Assembly: GCF_965262965.1 (NCBI RefSeq)
Contig: NZ_OZ253573.1
Coordinates: 2,666,001-2,730,000 of the forward strand
Direction: 5' to 3'
Origin: Poriferisodalis sp965262965
GTDB taxonomy: Bacteria > Actinomycetota > Acidimicrobiia > Acidimicrobiales > Poriferisodalaceae
DNA: 64,000 bases
Position numbers and translations under genes: made by a program. Every line of letters begins with the position of its first letter. Position 1 is the first letter of the stretch. Under the pieces are notes generated by a model that was not told where the DNA came from, did no database searches, and saw nothing but the letters and a program-made list of their open reading frames with translations. Of the stretch, positions 51,969 to 60,976 are shown piece after piece.

Positions 51969-53054
51969 GTGATTGTTGCCTGGCTGAGCGTTGAGGACTT
52001 TCGCAATCACCGCTCGACGCGCGTGCATTTCGATGCAGCGCGGACTCTCGTGCTGGGGCCCAACGGGCACGGCAAGACGAATCTCCTTGAAGCGTTGGAT
52101 CTGCTGAGTGGCACGCGTTCGTTTCGGGGTGCAGCCAGCGAGGTGCTTGTTCGTTCCGGCTGCGGGCGAGCGATTGTCCGCGCAGAGATCGAGCGGCGCG
52201 GCCGGCCGCATGTGGTGGAAATGGAGATCGCTGCTGGGGGGCGGTCTCGCGCACAGGTGAACCGGAATCCGGTGCGACCGTTGCGGAACTTGGCGGACGT
52301 GGTTTCCACGGTCGTGTTCTGCCCGACTGATCTCGCGCTGCCCAGTGGCAGTCCGTCGGTCCGCCGCGAGTTCCTCGACGAGGTCCTGGGAAGAACTGAT
52401 GCGCAGTTCCGCGCGGTCCGAGCGGACTTCGAACGGAGTCTGCGGCAGCGCAACAACTTGCTCAAGCAGACCGGGCGGAGCCCGGACCACGAGGCGTTGG
52501 CAACGCTGGACGTCTGGGACACCCAATTCGCCGCTGCCGGCGAGATCGTCGCCGAGCGCAGGATCGCGCTGTGCGCGGCGCTTGCGCCGGACATTCAGAG
52601 CGCGTACACCCGGCTGGCTGGTGTCGAGACACCGGTTCACTTGTCGTACTCGGCGCCGTGGCGCGAGAGTGGCCTCGCAGCGATGCTCTCTTCGGGTCGA
52701 CGAGACGACCTCCGCCGCGGGGCAACCCTCGTGGGCCCGCACCGTGACGACCTCGATATCTCTGTGGGCGGGCTGCCAGCGCGCACACACGCATCCCAAG
52801 GCGAGCAGCGGAGCATCGCTTTGGCCTTGCGACTTGCGCAGCACAGCTACACCGCAGCAGCGTTCGACGATCCGCCCGTGGTCTTGCTCGATGACGTCTT
52901 TTCCGAGCTGGACGATGGACGGGCCCGTCGGCTGGTCGACTGCCTGCCCAGCGCGCAGACCATCCTGACGTCGGCTATGGGCAATGTCCCCGACGGCATC
53001 GAATTCGGAAGCTGCGTGCACATTCGTGACGGCGCAGCAACGACAGCACCGTGA
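51969..53054 (+). CDS. recF: DNA replication and repair protein RecF
   Basis: RecF is an SMC-like ATPase that loads RecA at gaps. The 361-aa protein has LSVEDFRNHRSTRV, Walker A LGPNGHGKTNLLEAL, signature THASQGEQRSIALALRLAQ and Walker B PPVVLLDDVFSELDD. GTG start, 101 nt after dnaN. Confidence 0.95.
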   Translation: MIVAWLSVEDFRNHRSTRVHFDAARTLVLGPNGHGKTNLLEALDLLSGTRSFRGAASEVLVRSGCGRAIVRAEIERRGRPHVVEMEIAAGGRSRAQVNRNPVRPLRNLADVVSTVVFCPTDLALPSGSPSVRREFLDEVLGRTDAQFRAVRADFERSLRQRNNLLKQTGRSPDHEALATLDVWDTQFAAAGEIVAERRIALCAALAPDIQSAYTRLAGVETPVHLSYSAPWRESGLAAMLSSGRRDDLRRGATLVGPHRDDLDISVGGLPARTHASQGEQRSIALALRLAQHSYTAAAFDDPPVVLLDDVFSELDDGRARRLVDCLPSAQTILTSAMGNVPDGIEFGSCVHIRDGAATTAP

Positions 53055-53130
53055 CGGCGCACGCGGGCGTTGACGCTCCGACTCCCCGCTGGGCGCCACT
53101 GCCGCATCGGCACGCGAGCATGTGTGGGAC

Positions 53131-53451
53131 ATGAGCAGGCGACGAGACCAGCCCCGATGGCGCGAACCTCGATCGATTGCCGATTCGTTGCGCACGGTCA
53201 CTGCAGGCTTTGGCTCGAGGGGCCGGGCAATCGACCTCACGCGGCGCTGGTCGGATGCCGTCGGCGACGCCATTGCGGCTCATGCGCGCCCGGATCGGCT
53301 CGACGCGGGACGCCTCATTGTTGTCGTTGACGACCCGGCGTGGGCGACCGAAATCCGGTATCATACGAGCAGGATTCTGGATGCCTTGAACGCTGGCACT
53401 ACTGCCGCGAAGATCACTGAGCTGCATCTGCGCGTGCATCCGCGGATCTGA
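53131..53451 (+). CDS. DUF721 protein (Rv0004-like)
   Basis: The 106-aa protein has WSDAVGDAIAAHARPDRLD and WATEIRYHTSRILDALN, features of DUF721, found between recF and gyrB across actinobacteria. Some members have been linked to replication initiation or DciA-like helicase loading; DciA, which loads DnaB where DnaC is absent, belongs to this family. A role with DnaB is therefore possible. ATG 53131 preferred over 53122. Confidence 0.85.
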   Translation: MSRRRDQPRWREPRSIADSLRTVTAGFGSRGRAIDLTRRWSDAVGDAIAAHARPDRLDAGRLIVVVDDPAWATEIRYHTSRILDALNAGTTAAKITELHLRVHPRI

Positions 53452-53749
53452 GCAAACCAGCCGACGAAACGAACCTACGCTCGTCACAACAAAGTGATGC
53501 TGACCTGCGGTTATAGCGCTCGTGCTGACGACCCGACTCCACCGAAAAACGTCGGGGTTCCGGTAGACTCAACAGCTAGGAAGGGTGCCGCAGGATTCTG
53601 GCTCAAAACGCTCTGTTCGATGCGTAGCAACAGGGCCGCTCGAGCTTGCAGATCCGATCGGATGCCGTCCTGTACACCCTTCGCTGCGCGACCGCAGCGC
53701 CGACCGGAGCCATCTCCACTCAACGGTGATTCATGCCGCGATTCGCACT

Positions 53750-55771
53750 GTGACCGACACGACGCTTGCTTCTGCCGACATTGGGGACGCCCAGCCAGCT
53801 GATGCCGCATCCGGCGTTGCTGCACCTGTCGTCGGGGCCTACAACGCGGACGCGATCACGGTGCTCGAAGGCCTCGAGCCAGTGCGCGAGCGACCAGGCA
53901 TGTTCATCGGCTCGACAGGCCCAAACGGTCTTCACCACCTTGTGTACGAAGTGGTCGACAACGCCGTCGACGAGGCGATGGCCGGCCATTGCAGCCTTAT
54001 CGAGGTGACGCTGCGGGCCGACGGCTCATGCTGCGTCGCAGATGACGGGCGCGGTATTCCCGTCGAGACACATTCGCAGTACCCCAACAAATCGGCGGCG
54101 GAAGTCGTGCTGACGGTGCTTCATGCCGGCGGCAAGTTCGGCGGCAGCGGTTACAAGGTGTCGGGCGGTCTTCATGGTGTGGGCGTTTCGGTCGTCAATG
54201 CCTTGTCCTGCGAGCTGGAGGCTCTCATTGACCGTGACGGGCGACGCTGGCGGATCCAGTTCCACAACGGGGGAGAACTTGTCGGCGAGGTCACCGATAT
54301 TGGACCGTCACCGGTTGGCCGCACTGGCACCACCATCACGTTCCGGCCCGATGACACGGTGTTCGAGCAGGTTGAGTTCCGGGCACAGACGCTGACCGAG
54401 CGCCTGCAAATGATGGCGTTCTTGAACGCGGGCCTGCGAATTGTCTTCACCGATGAGCGGCGACTCGCCACGCACCACACGGTGCCGACTCTTCACGAGT
54501 TCTGCTACCCCGGCGGCATTCGCGACTTTGTGCGCCATCTCAACGAGTCGTCAGAAGCGCTCTTCGATGAGGTCGGCTACCTCTCCGCCGCCGAAGAGGG
54601 CGACGAAGTCGAGATTGCGTTCCAGTGGAACAACGGTTTCAACACCGATGGCCTTCATAGCTTCGCGAACGGCATCAACACCATCGAGGGCGGAATGCAC
54701 GCGGAAGGCTTCCGCTCGGCACTCACCTCGGCCGTCAACGCGTACGCCCGCGACCGCAAGATGTTGCGGCCCGACGACGGCAACCTCCAGGGTGACGACA
54801 TCCGTGAAGGGCTCACCGCTGTTGTCAGCGTGCGCCTTCATTCACCGCAGTTCGAGGGCCAGACCAAGGCCAAGCTCGGCAACACGGCCATGCGCAGCTT
54901 GGTTCAGAAAGCGGCCTACAGCGGCCTGTCCGAGTGGCTCGAAGAGCATCCCAGCGAGGCCAAGCTCGTCATCGGCAAGGCTGTCGATGCGCGCCGTGCC
55001 CGCGTTGCTGCTCAGAAGGCGCGCAACACCGTGCGGAAGTCGGCACTGCGAGGTGCTGGCCTGCCCGGCAAGCTGACCGACTGCTCCTCGGGTGACCCGT
55101 CCGAGTCCGAGCTGTACATCGTCGAGGGCGACTCAGCGGGTGGATCGGCGAAAGAGGCCCGAGATCCGGCCACGATGGCGATCCTTCCGATCCGAGGCAA
55201 GATCCTCAACGTCCAGCGCTGCCGCCCTGAGCGCATTTTCGACAACAACGAGATCGGGGCGCTGATCTCGGCGATCGGTGCGGGCGTCGAGGGCGCGACT
55301 GGTGAGGGTGGATTCGACATCGAGCGGGTGCGCTATCGCAAGGTGATCCTGCTGTGTGACGCCGATGTCGACGGCAGCCACATCCGTACGCTGTTGCTGA
55401 CGTTCTTCTTCCACCGGATGCGGGCGTTGCTCGGGCACGGTTGCGTCTACATCGCCCAGCCGCCGCTGTACTCCACCAAGGTCGGCACTGAGACCGTCTA
55501 CCTCAAGGACGATCGAGCCAAGACGGCGTTCCTTACCGGACGGCCGAACCACCGCAACGAATTCCAACGCCTGAAGGGGCTCGGCGAGATGGACGCACAA
55601 GAGTTGTGGGACACCACCATGGACCCACAGCAGCGCACCCTCTTGCGGGTCACTCTCGAAGAGGCAGCGACCGCGGACCTCATCTTCAGCATCCTCATGG
55701 GCGACGACGTAGACGCCCGCCGGGGCTTCATCCAGAACAACGCCAGCGACGTTCGATTCCTCGACGTCTGA
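53750..55771 (+). CDS. gyrB: DNA gyrase subunit B
   Basis: GyrB supplies ATPase activity for supercoiling. The 673-aa protein has ITVLEGLEPVRERPGMFIG, the GHKL box YEVVDNAVDEA, GLHGVGVSVVNALS, the TOPRIM motifs EGDSAGGSAKEARD and LLCDADVDGSHIRTLLLTF, and QRLKGLGEMDAQELWDTTM. GTG 53750 or an in-frame GTG 53726 are candidate starts. No intein. In the 298-nt gap before it, TAGACT near 53562 is a candidate -10. Confidence 0.96.
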   Translation: MTDTTLASADIGDAQPADAASGVAAPVVGAYNADAITVLEGLEPVRERPGMFIGSTGPNGLHHLVYEVVDNAVDEAMAGHCSLIEVTLRADGSCCVADDGRGIPVETHSQYPNKSAAEVVLTVLHAGGKFGGSGYKVSGGLHGVGVSVVNALSCELEALIDRDGRRWRIQFHNGGELVGEVTDIGPSPVGRTGTTITFRPDDTVFEQVEFRAQTLTERLQMMAFLNAGLRIVFTDERRLATHHTVPTLHEFCYPGGIRDFVRHLNESSEALFDEVGYLSAAEEGDEVEIAFQWNNGFNTDGLHSFANGINTIEGGMHAEGFRSALTSAVNAYARDRKMLRPDDGNLQGDDIREGLTAVVSVRLHSPQFEGQTKAKLGNTAMRSLVQKAAYSGLSEWLEEHPSEAKLVIGKAVDARRARVAAQKARNTVRKSALRGAGLPGKLTDCSSGDPSESELYIVEGDSAGGSAKEARDPATMAILPIRGKILNVQRCRPERIFDNNEIGALISAIGAGVEGATGEGGFDIERVRYRKVILLCDADVDGSHIRTLLLTFFFHRMRALLGHGCVYIAQPPLYSTKVGTETVYLKDDRAKTAFLTGRPNHRNEFQRLKGLGEMDAQELWDTTMDPQQRTLLRVTLEEAATADLIFSILMGDDVDARRGFIQNNASDVRFLDV

Positions 55772-55784
55772 GCGAGGTGATTCG

Positions 55785-58397
55785 ATGAGCGACGATGGTT
55801 CACAGGTCGCCGGCGACGGCGACGGGGTAGCGCGGGCCGGCGTCGGCGACGGGGTAGCGACTGATACGCCCTCGAACGATGTACCGGCCAACGGACAGCC
55901 TGAGCAGCGGGTCGCTGTGCTCGACATCGAAATCCAGACCGAGATGGAGCAGTCCTTCCTGGACTACGCCATGTCGGTCATCACGAGCCGAGCATTGCCC
56001 GATGCACGCGATGGGCTCAAGCCGGTGCACCGCCGCATCTTGTGGTCCATGTTCGACACGGGTTTGCGGCCGGACCGGCCTCACAAGAAGTGCGCGACGG
56101 TTGTCGGCGACGTCATCGCCAACTACCACCCCCACGGCGACGGCTCCATCTATGACGCGTTGGTGCGCATGGGTCAGTCATTCAGCCTGGGCAACACGCT
56201 CATCGACCCGCACGGCAACTTCGGCTCGCCCTCAGATCCCCCGGCTGCCTACCGCTACACCGAATGCCGGCTGACGAACTTGGCCATGAGCATGGTCGAG
56301 GGCATTGACGAACGCACTGTTGATTTCGCGACCAACTTCGACGGATCGCGTACCGAGCCGCTCGTCATGCCGTCGCGGTTCCCGAATCTGCTCGTCAACG
56401 GCAGCCAGGGCATCGCGGTGGGCATGGCCACCAATATCCCCACGCACAATCTTGGCGAGATCATCGACGCCACGATCCATCTCATCGGTCATCCCGACGC
56501 CACGGTCGATGATCTGATGGAGTTCGTGCGCGGCCCGGACTTTCCGACGCGCGGCTTGCTGCTGGGCCGAGCGAGTTCGCGAGCTGCGATGTCATCCGGC
56601 CGCGGGTCGGTGCGCATACGCGCCCGGGCCGAAATCGTTGAGGACGGCAGGCGGTCGCGCATCGTGGTGACCGAGATTCCGTACCAGACCTCGGTTGAGG
56701 CCATCGAGCGCAAGATTGCCGATGCGGTCAATCGCAAGGTCATTGATGGCATCACCGAGCTGCGCAACGAGTCCGCGAAGGGCAAGACGCGATTCGTCAT
56801 TGAACTGCGGGCCGGAGCACCGGCGAACGTGGTGCTCAACAATCTGTGGAAGCACACGCCGCTGCAGTCCAGCTTCGCCGTCAACATGGTGGCGCTCGTC
56901 GACGGGGTGCCACGCACACTGAACCTGCGCGACGCCCTCGTGGCCTATGTGGACCACCAGATCGAAGTGGTGACCCGTCGCAGCCAGCATCGGCTGGATG
57001 TGGCGCGCGCTCGAGCGCACATTGTGGAAGGCCTGCTGCGCGCGCTCGATGTGATCGATCAGATCATCGCTCTGATTCGTGCGAGCGAGGATCGCGCTGG
57101 CGCGCTTGCGGGCTTATGCGTCGAGCCGATGTCGTTCAGCGCTGAGCAGGCGAACCACATCCTCGACATGCAGCTCGGCCGCCTGACCCGGCTGGGCCGA
57201 GCTCGCCTGGAAGATGAGCTGGTCGAGCTTGCGCAAACGATCGCTGTGCTGGAGGCAATCCTCGGCGACGATGCGCGCCTCCGGCAGGTGATCATCGACG
57301 AGCTGAGCGCCGTACGCAAGGCGCACGCGGTACCGCGGCGCACCGAGATCGTCAATGACCCCGGCGACGTTGACGCCGAAGACCTCATCGACGACGAACC
57401 GCTGGTGGTGACGCTCACCCGCGAGGGTTACGTGAAGGCGACCTCGCCGGACATGTTCCGGACCCAGGGCCGCGGGGGCCGCGGGGTGCAGGGCGCTCGA
57501 CTCAAAGATGACGACGTTGTCGTTCGCATGCTGCTGACGACGGCTCACGCCTGGCTGCTGTGCTTCACCAACCAGGGGCGAGTGCACCGTCTGAAGGCCT
57601 ATGAGTTGCCGCTGACGCACCGCACGGCACGCGGTACAGCGATAGTAAATCTGTTGCAGCTGGCTTCAGGCGAGCGGGTCGAGGCCGTGGTGGCTGCGCG
57701 GGAGTTCCCTTCAGATCGCTATCTGCTGTTCGTGACTCGGCAAGGCCGTGCCAAGAAGACGGCGCTGAGCGCGTACGAGAACATCCGCGCCAACGGTTTG
57801 ATTGCGCTCAGTTTGCGCGACGGCGACGAACTGGTCCGTGTGCTCGAGACATCCGGCGACGACGACGTGCTGATCGTCTCGCGTGCCGGCCGCGCTATCC
57901 GATTTGCCGAGAGGGAGATCCGCCCCATGGGCCGCAGCGCTGCCGGCGTGCGGGCGATGCGGCCGCGTGAGGGCGACACTGTGGCGGCGGCTGACGTGCT
58001 TGGAGCTGATGACGGCCGAGACCTGCTCGTGGTGTCGAGCACGGGCGCAGCGAAGCGCACGGCGGCAGCGCAATTTCCGCGCAAGGGACGGGGCGGCCTC
58101 GGCGTCATCGCCGTGAAGCTGCCCGAGGCCGATTCTCACGTCGCCGGAGCCCGGCTCGTGGACACCGACGACGAGGTTCTGCTTGTCTCTTCAAGCGGGG
58201 TGCTCATTCGCACTAGGGCCGCGGACATTTCTCGCTATCTCCGTGGCACCGCCGGAGTACGGGCGATGGCGCTGGGCGACGGCGAGACCGTGGTGGCAAT
58301 TGCCCCGGTCGACCTCGAGAACGACGAGCCGGCTTCCGAGATCGCCGACATCGGATCCGGCGAAACCCTTGATGACGAGGTCAGCACGCCCGCCTAG
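55785..58397 (+). CDS. gyrA: DNA gyrase subunit A
   Basis: GyrA cuts and rejoins DNA with Tyr158 in AAYRYTECRLT. The quinolone region reads HPHGDGSIYD, with Gly120, Ser121 and Asp124 at the positions of E. coli Ser83, Ala84 and Asp87. The GyrA box TQGRGGRGVQG precedes the C-terminal beta-pinwheel. The N-terminus has a duplicated GDGVA motif from a 16-bp repeat spaced 27 bp (55817-55859). ATG start, 13 nt after gyrB. Confidence 0.96.
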   Translation: MSDDGSQVAGDGDGVARAGVGDGVATDTPSNDVPANGQPEQRVAVLDIEIQTEMEQSFLDYAMSVITSRALPDARDGLKPVHRRILWSMFDTGLRPDRPHKKCATVVGDVIANYHPHGDGSIYDALVRMGQSFSLGNTLIDPHGNFGSPSDPPAAYRYTECRLTNLAMSMVEGIDERTVDFATNFDGSRTEPLVMPSRFPNLLVNGSQGIAVGMATNIPTHNLGEIIDATIHLIGHPDATVDDLMEFVRGPDFPTRGLLLGRASSRAAMSSGRGSVRIRARAEIVEDGRRSRIVVTEIPYQTSVEAIERKIADAVNRKVIDGITELRNESAKGKTRFVIELRAGAPANVVLNNLWKHTPLQSSFAVNMVALVDGVPRTLNLRDALVAYVDHQIEVVTRRSQHRLDVARARAHIVEGLLRALDVIDQIIALIRASEDRAGALAGLCVEPMSFSAEQANHILDMQLGRLTRLGRARLEDELVELAQTIAVLEAILGDDARLRQVIIDELSAVRKAHAVPRRTEIVNDPGDVDAEDLIDDEPLVVTLTREGYVKATSPDMFRTQGRGGRGVQGARLKDDDVVVRMLLTTAHAWLLCFTNQGRVHRLKAYELPLTHRTARGTAIVNLLQLASGERVEAVVAAREFPSDRYLLFVTRQGRAKKTALSAYENIRANGLIALSLRDGDELVRVLETSGDDDVLIVSRAGRAIRFAEREIRPMGRSAAGVRAMRPREGDTVAAADVLGADDGRDLLVVSSTGAAKRTAAAQFPRKGRGGLGVIAVKLPEADSHVAGARLVDTDDEVLLVSSSGVLIRTRAADISRYLRGTAGVRAMALGDGETVVAIAPVDLENDEPASEIADIGSGETLDDEVSTPA

Positions 58398-58400
58398 CGT
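58395..58400 (+). promoter_or_regulatory. Probable -10 of the 58408 gene, leaderless
   Basis: TAGCGT overlaps the gyrA stop and ends exactly 7 nt before the ATG at 58408. Confidence 0.4.
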
Positions 58401-58407
58401 CGCCCCA

Positions 58408-58860
58408 ATGTCGGTGGCTGAACTCGGTCGTGCCCCGGGGACCGGCTTGGGTGCCCCGACTCTTCCTGCTTGCACCTGGTGCGGTGCGGGGAGCCAGCGC
58501 GGTCAGGCAGCACTCCCGGTAGCGCTCTTGGCGCTGGCCCTGATCGTGAGCCTCGGCCTTGTTGCTCGTTGGGGGCACGCCGCGTTGTCGAGTTCTCGCG
58601 CGCAGGCCGCGGCAGACGCCGCTGCTCTTGCCTCGTTCGCCTCGACAGCGACCGCAGTTGTTCCCGGGGCTGAAATTGCTGATCAGGCCGCGGCGACTGC
58701 GGCCGCAGAGGCTGCCGGCGGGCGCGTGGAGGCATTCGACGTGACCATCGGCGCCGACGAGGTACTGGTACGGGTTGTTGTCGATCTCGGCGGCCAGCGG
58801 GCCGTTGCGACTGCTGCAGCGCCCGTGTGGACGCCCACGCACGAGTCGCCCGACGGCTGA
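58408..58860 (+). CDS. TadE/TadG-like secreted or membrane protein
   Basis: The 150-aa protein has QRGQAALPVALLALALIVSL as its single hydrophobic segment, then SSSRAQAAADAAALASFAST, the pattern of pseudopilin-like TadE/Rv3654c-type proteins, and a small beta-rich C-terminus. Its role here is unknown; no Tad secretion genes are in the window. It lies between gyrA and a DUF3566 gene. Confidence 0.65.
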   Translation: MSVAELGRAPGTGLGAPTLPACTWCGAGSQRGQAALPVALLALALIVSLGLVARWGHAALSSSRAQAAADAAALASFASTATAVVPGAEIADQAAATAAAEAAGGRVEAFDVTIGADEVLVRVVVDLGGQRAVATAAAPVWTPTHESPDG

Positions 58861-58864
58861 CTCC

Positions 58865-58870
58865 TACACT
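58865..58870 (+). promoter_or_regulatory. Probable -10 of the DUF3566 gene, leaderless
   Basis: TACACT ends exactly 7 nt before the GTG at 58878; identical hexamer and spacing occur at clpB. Confidence 0.45.
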
Positions 58871-58877
58871 GCGAAGC

Positions 58878-59540
58878 GTGGCCGACGCGACATCCGGTGG
58901 CGGACCCGTGCCGCCGCCCGCAGGCGGGCCGACGCCGACTGACGAGTTGTTCGCGGAAGCGCTGGGAATCACGGCTGCGTCCCGCGCGCAGAAGCAGGCT
59001 GCGCCGCCGAGCGGGCACACGGCGCCACCGCAGATTCCCGCGGCGCAGCCGTCTCCGGGGCCCATGTCACCCGGTGCGGCACGAGGGGTTCACGGCGCAG
59101 GCGACCAGCCGCCGGCAACCGCGGGATCCGCGGCACCGCTTCGTTGGTCGTGGCTGCAGCAGCGCAGAACACGGGCTCGGCGTACCCACCGCATCCTGAG
59201 GCACATCGACCCTTGGTCTGTGTTCAAGGTCTCGGCCTTGCTCTACGCCTGCCTTTACGTGGCGGTGCTCGCGGCCGGCGTTCTGCTGTGGAACGCGGCG
59301 CAGCGCTCGGGCTTCGTCGAAAAGATCGAGTCCTTCATCACCGAGGTCGGTTCGTACGAGAGCTGGAGGATCGATGGCATGGTGATCTACCAGCGGGCTC
59401 GAATCATCGGCCTCATCGTGGCCACGGTCGGTGTTGCCTTCAATGTCGTGATGGCGATCATGTTCAATCTGATCAGCGATCTGACGGGTGGTATTCGGGT
59501 CACCGTGCTCACCGACAGCGAGCGTCCACCGGCTCGCTGA
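58878..59540 (+). CDS. DUF3566 transmembrane protein
   Basis: This family lies downstream of gyrA in actinobacteria (Rv0007-like). The 220-aa protein has a Pro/Ala-rich disordered N-terminus (1-115), then HIDPWSVFKVSALLYACLYV, a typical DUF3566 start, and two membrane helices ending FNLISDLTGGIRVTVL. The function is unknown. GTG start at 58878. Confidence 0.85.
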   Translation: MADATSGGGPVPPPAGGPTPTDELFAEALGITAASRAQKQAAPPSGHTAPPQIPAAQPSPGPMSPGAARGVHGAGDQPPATAGSAAPLRWSWLQQRRTRARRTHRILRHIDPWSVFKVSALLYACLYVAVLAAGVLLWNAAQRSGFVEKIESFITEVGSYESWRIDGMVIYQRARIIGLIVATVGVAFNVVMAIMFNLISDLTGGIRVTVLTDSERPPAR

Positions 59541-59640
59541 GCAGGGTCGGCATCCACAGTCTCATTGCCGGCGATGCCACGAGCGTCTGCGAAAGTGCGT
59601 GGTCACGGCCGTAACACAGCGCTATCGTGAGCGGTCCTGC

Positions 59641-59714
<74 letters not shown>

Positions 59715-59731
59715 CACAAACTGAGGCGGCA

Positions 59732-59872
59732 ATGGTGAGTTTTCTGCGGCGGGTGCTTCTGGCCAGCGTGGTCGGCGGGCTGGTCACCGTCATCCTGCGC
59801 TTGCGTTCTTGCGACGACGTACCTCGCCGCGAGGGCAGCTGGCGCGAACTGGCCGGCCCCGATTTTCGGTGA
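59732..59872 (+). CDS. Small membrane-anchored protein, 46 aa
   Basis: The frame MVSFLRRVLLASVVGGLV continues to ILRLRSCDDVPRREGSW and ends ELAGPDFR. One hydrophobic helix with flanking basic residues and a short polar tail suggests a small membrane protein. GAGG lies upstream of ATG. No named family recognised; it is short enough to be missed by gene finders. Confidence 0.5.
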   Translation: MVSFLRRVLLASVVGGLVTVILRLRSCDDVPRREGSWRELAGPDFR

Positions 59873-59885
59873 CTGTGCCGCTGAC

Positions 59886-59951
59886 CGAATGAGCCCCCCG
59901 AGTGAAGCCCATCGAATGAGCCCCCCGAGTGAAGCCCATCGAATGAGCCCC
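59886..59951 (+). repeat. 27-bp tandem repeat, 2.4 copies, carrying start codons
   Basis: Two perfect 27-bp units (59886-59912, 59913-59939) and a 12-bp partial third. Each unit contains an ATG and encodes MSPPSEAHR in frame, because 27 is nine codons. Confidence 0.9.
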
Positions 59952-59960
59952 ACCAATTGA
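59889..59960 (+). CDS. Possible 23-aa leader peptide made by the 27-bp repeat
   Basis: The open frame reads MSPPSEAHR twice and then MSPTN, ending in TGA (59958-59960) that overlaps the TTG start of the next gene (TTGA). All three ATGs are in the same frame, so ribosomes starting at any would end at the downstream start. Translation is inferred only from this geometry. Confidence 0.35.
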   Translation: MSPPSEAHRMSPPSEAHRMSPTN

Positions 59961-60943
59961 GCACCGTCGCCGTGATCGGAGCGGGTGCCGTCGGCCAGCG
60001 TGTAGCGCGCCATCTGGCAGCTCGCGCTGAGCTTGACCGCCTCGTTCTCGGTTCACGGCACCCCGCGCGCCTGAGGGGCTTCGGGTCGCAATTGCTGGAC
60101 GTCGACGTCGAAGTCGTTGCACCAGGCAAGCTGCCTGACGCGGACGTCGTGGTGCTGAGCCTGCCCAGCGGCGGTCATGCTGCGCTGGCTGAGAAGGCGC
60201 TCGCGCGTGGCGCGCATGTCGTGTCGCTTTCGGATTCCGTGACCGATGTCGAGGAACTGCTCGCGCTCGATGGGCTTGCTGTGGCTGTGGAACGCTCGAT
60301 TGCGATCGGTGCTGGTTTCTCGCCGGGATACAGCTGCTTGCTCGCTCGCCACGGCGCGGCGCAATTCGACGTGGTGACTGAAGTGCACATCGCCCGGATG
60401 GGCACAGCCGGCCCTGCCTGTCAACGTCAATTGCACCGCGCACGCACCGGGACGTCTATCGACTGGCGCGAAGGACAGTGGCGCCGCCGCCGCGGAGGTT
60501 CGGGTCGCGAGCTGGTGTGGTTCCCGGATCCGCTGGGTGCCCATGACTGCTACAGGGCAGCCCTGTGCGATGCGTTGCTGCTTGTGCCGGCGTTCAGTGA
60601 CGTCGAACGGGTCACGGCCCGGGTCGCAGGCACCCGCCGTGATCGCCTCACCGCGATGCTGCCGATGCTGCGGCCGCCCCACGCGGATGGCGGCCCCGGT
60701 GGCGTGCGCGTCGAGTTGCGAGGCCTGCGCGACGGGCGTCACCGCACCGACGTCCTGGGCGTCATCGACCATCCCAGTGCAGCTGCGGCTGCCGTGGCTG
60801 CCACTGCGGCCGGGTGGGCTCTCGCGGACGAATTGCCGTCCGGTGCATGGGGTCTCGGCATGCTCGACGATCCACTGCCCTGGCTGGCCGAGCTGGCCGA
60901 ACTCGGTGTTCGTGCCGCGGCCTATGAGGGCGCGAGCTTGTAG
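59957..60943 (+). CDS. Saccharopine dehydrogenase-like NAD(P)-binding protein
   Basis: The 328-aa protein starts with a Rossmann loop VAVIGAGAVGQRVARHLAARA and continues LDRLVLGSRHPARL, DADVVVLSLPSGGHAALAEK, typical of saccharopine-dehydrogenase-like oxidoreductases. The substrate is unknown. A TTG start at 59957, overlapping the stop of the repeat-encoded leader frame, gives the shortest complete N-terminus. Not obviously linked to its neighbours. Confidence 0.8.
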   Translation: MSTVAVIGAGAVGQRVARHLAARAELDRLVLGSRHPARLRGFGSQLLDVDVEVVAPGKLPDADVVVLSLPSGGHAALAEKALARGAHVVSLSDSVTDVEELLALDGLAVAVERSIAIGAGFSPGYSCLLARHGAAQFDVVTEVHIARMGTAGPACQRQLHRARTGTSIDWREGQWRRRRGGSGRELVWFPDPLGAHDCYRAALCDALLLVPAFSDVERVTARVAGTRRDRLTAMLPMLRPPHADGGPGGVRVELRGLRDGRHRTDVLGVIDHPSAAAAAVAATAAGWALADELPSGAWGLGMLDDPLPWLAELAELGVRAAAYEGASL

Positions 60944-60976
60944 CCCTGCGTGGTTCGAGCGGCGGCGAGCAGCCGT

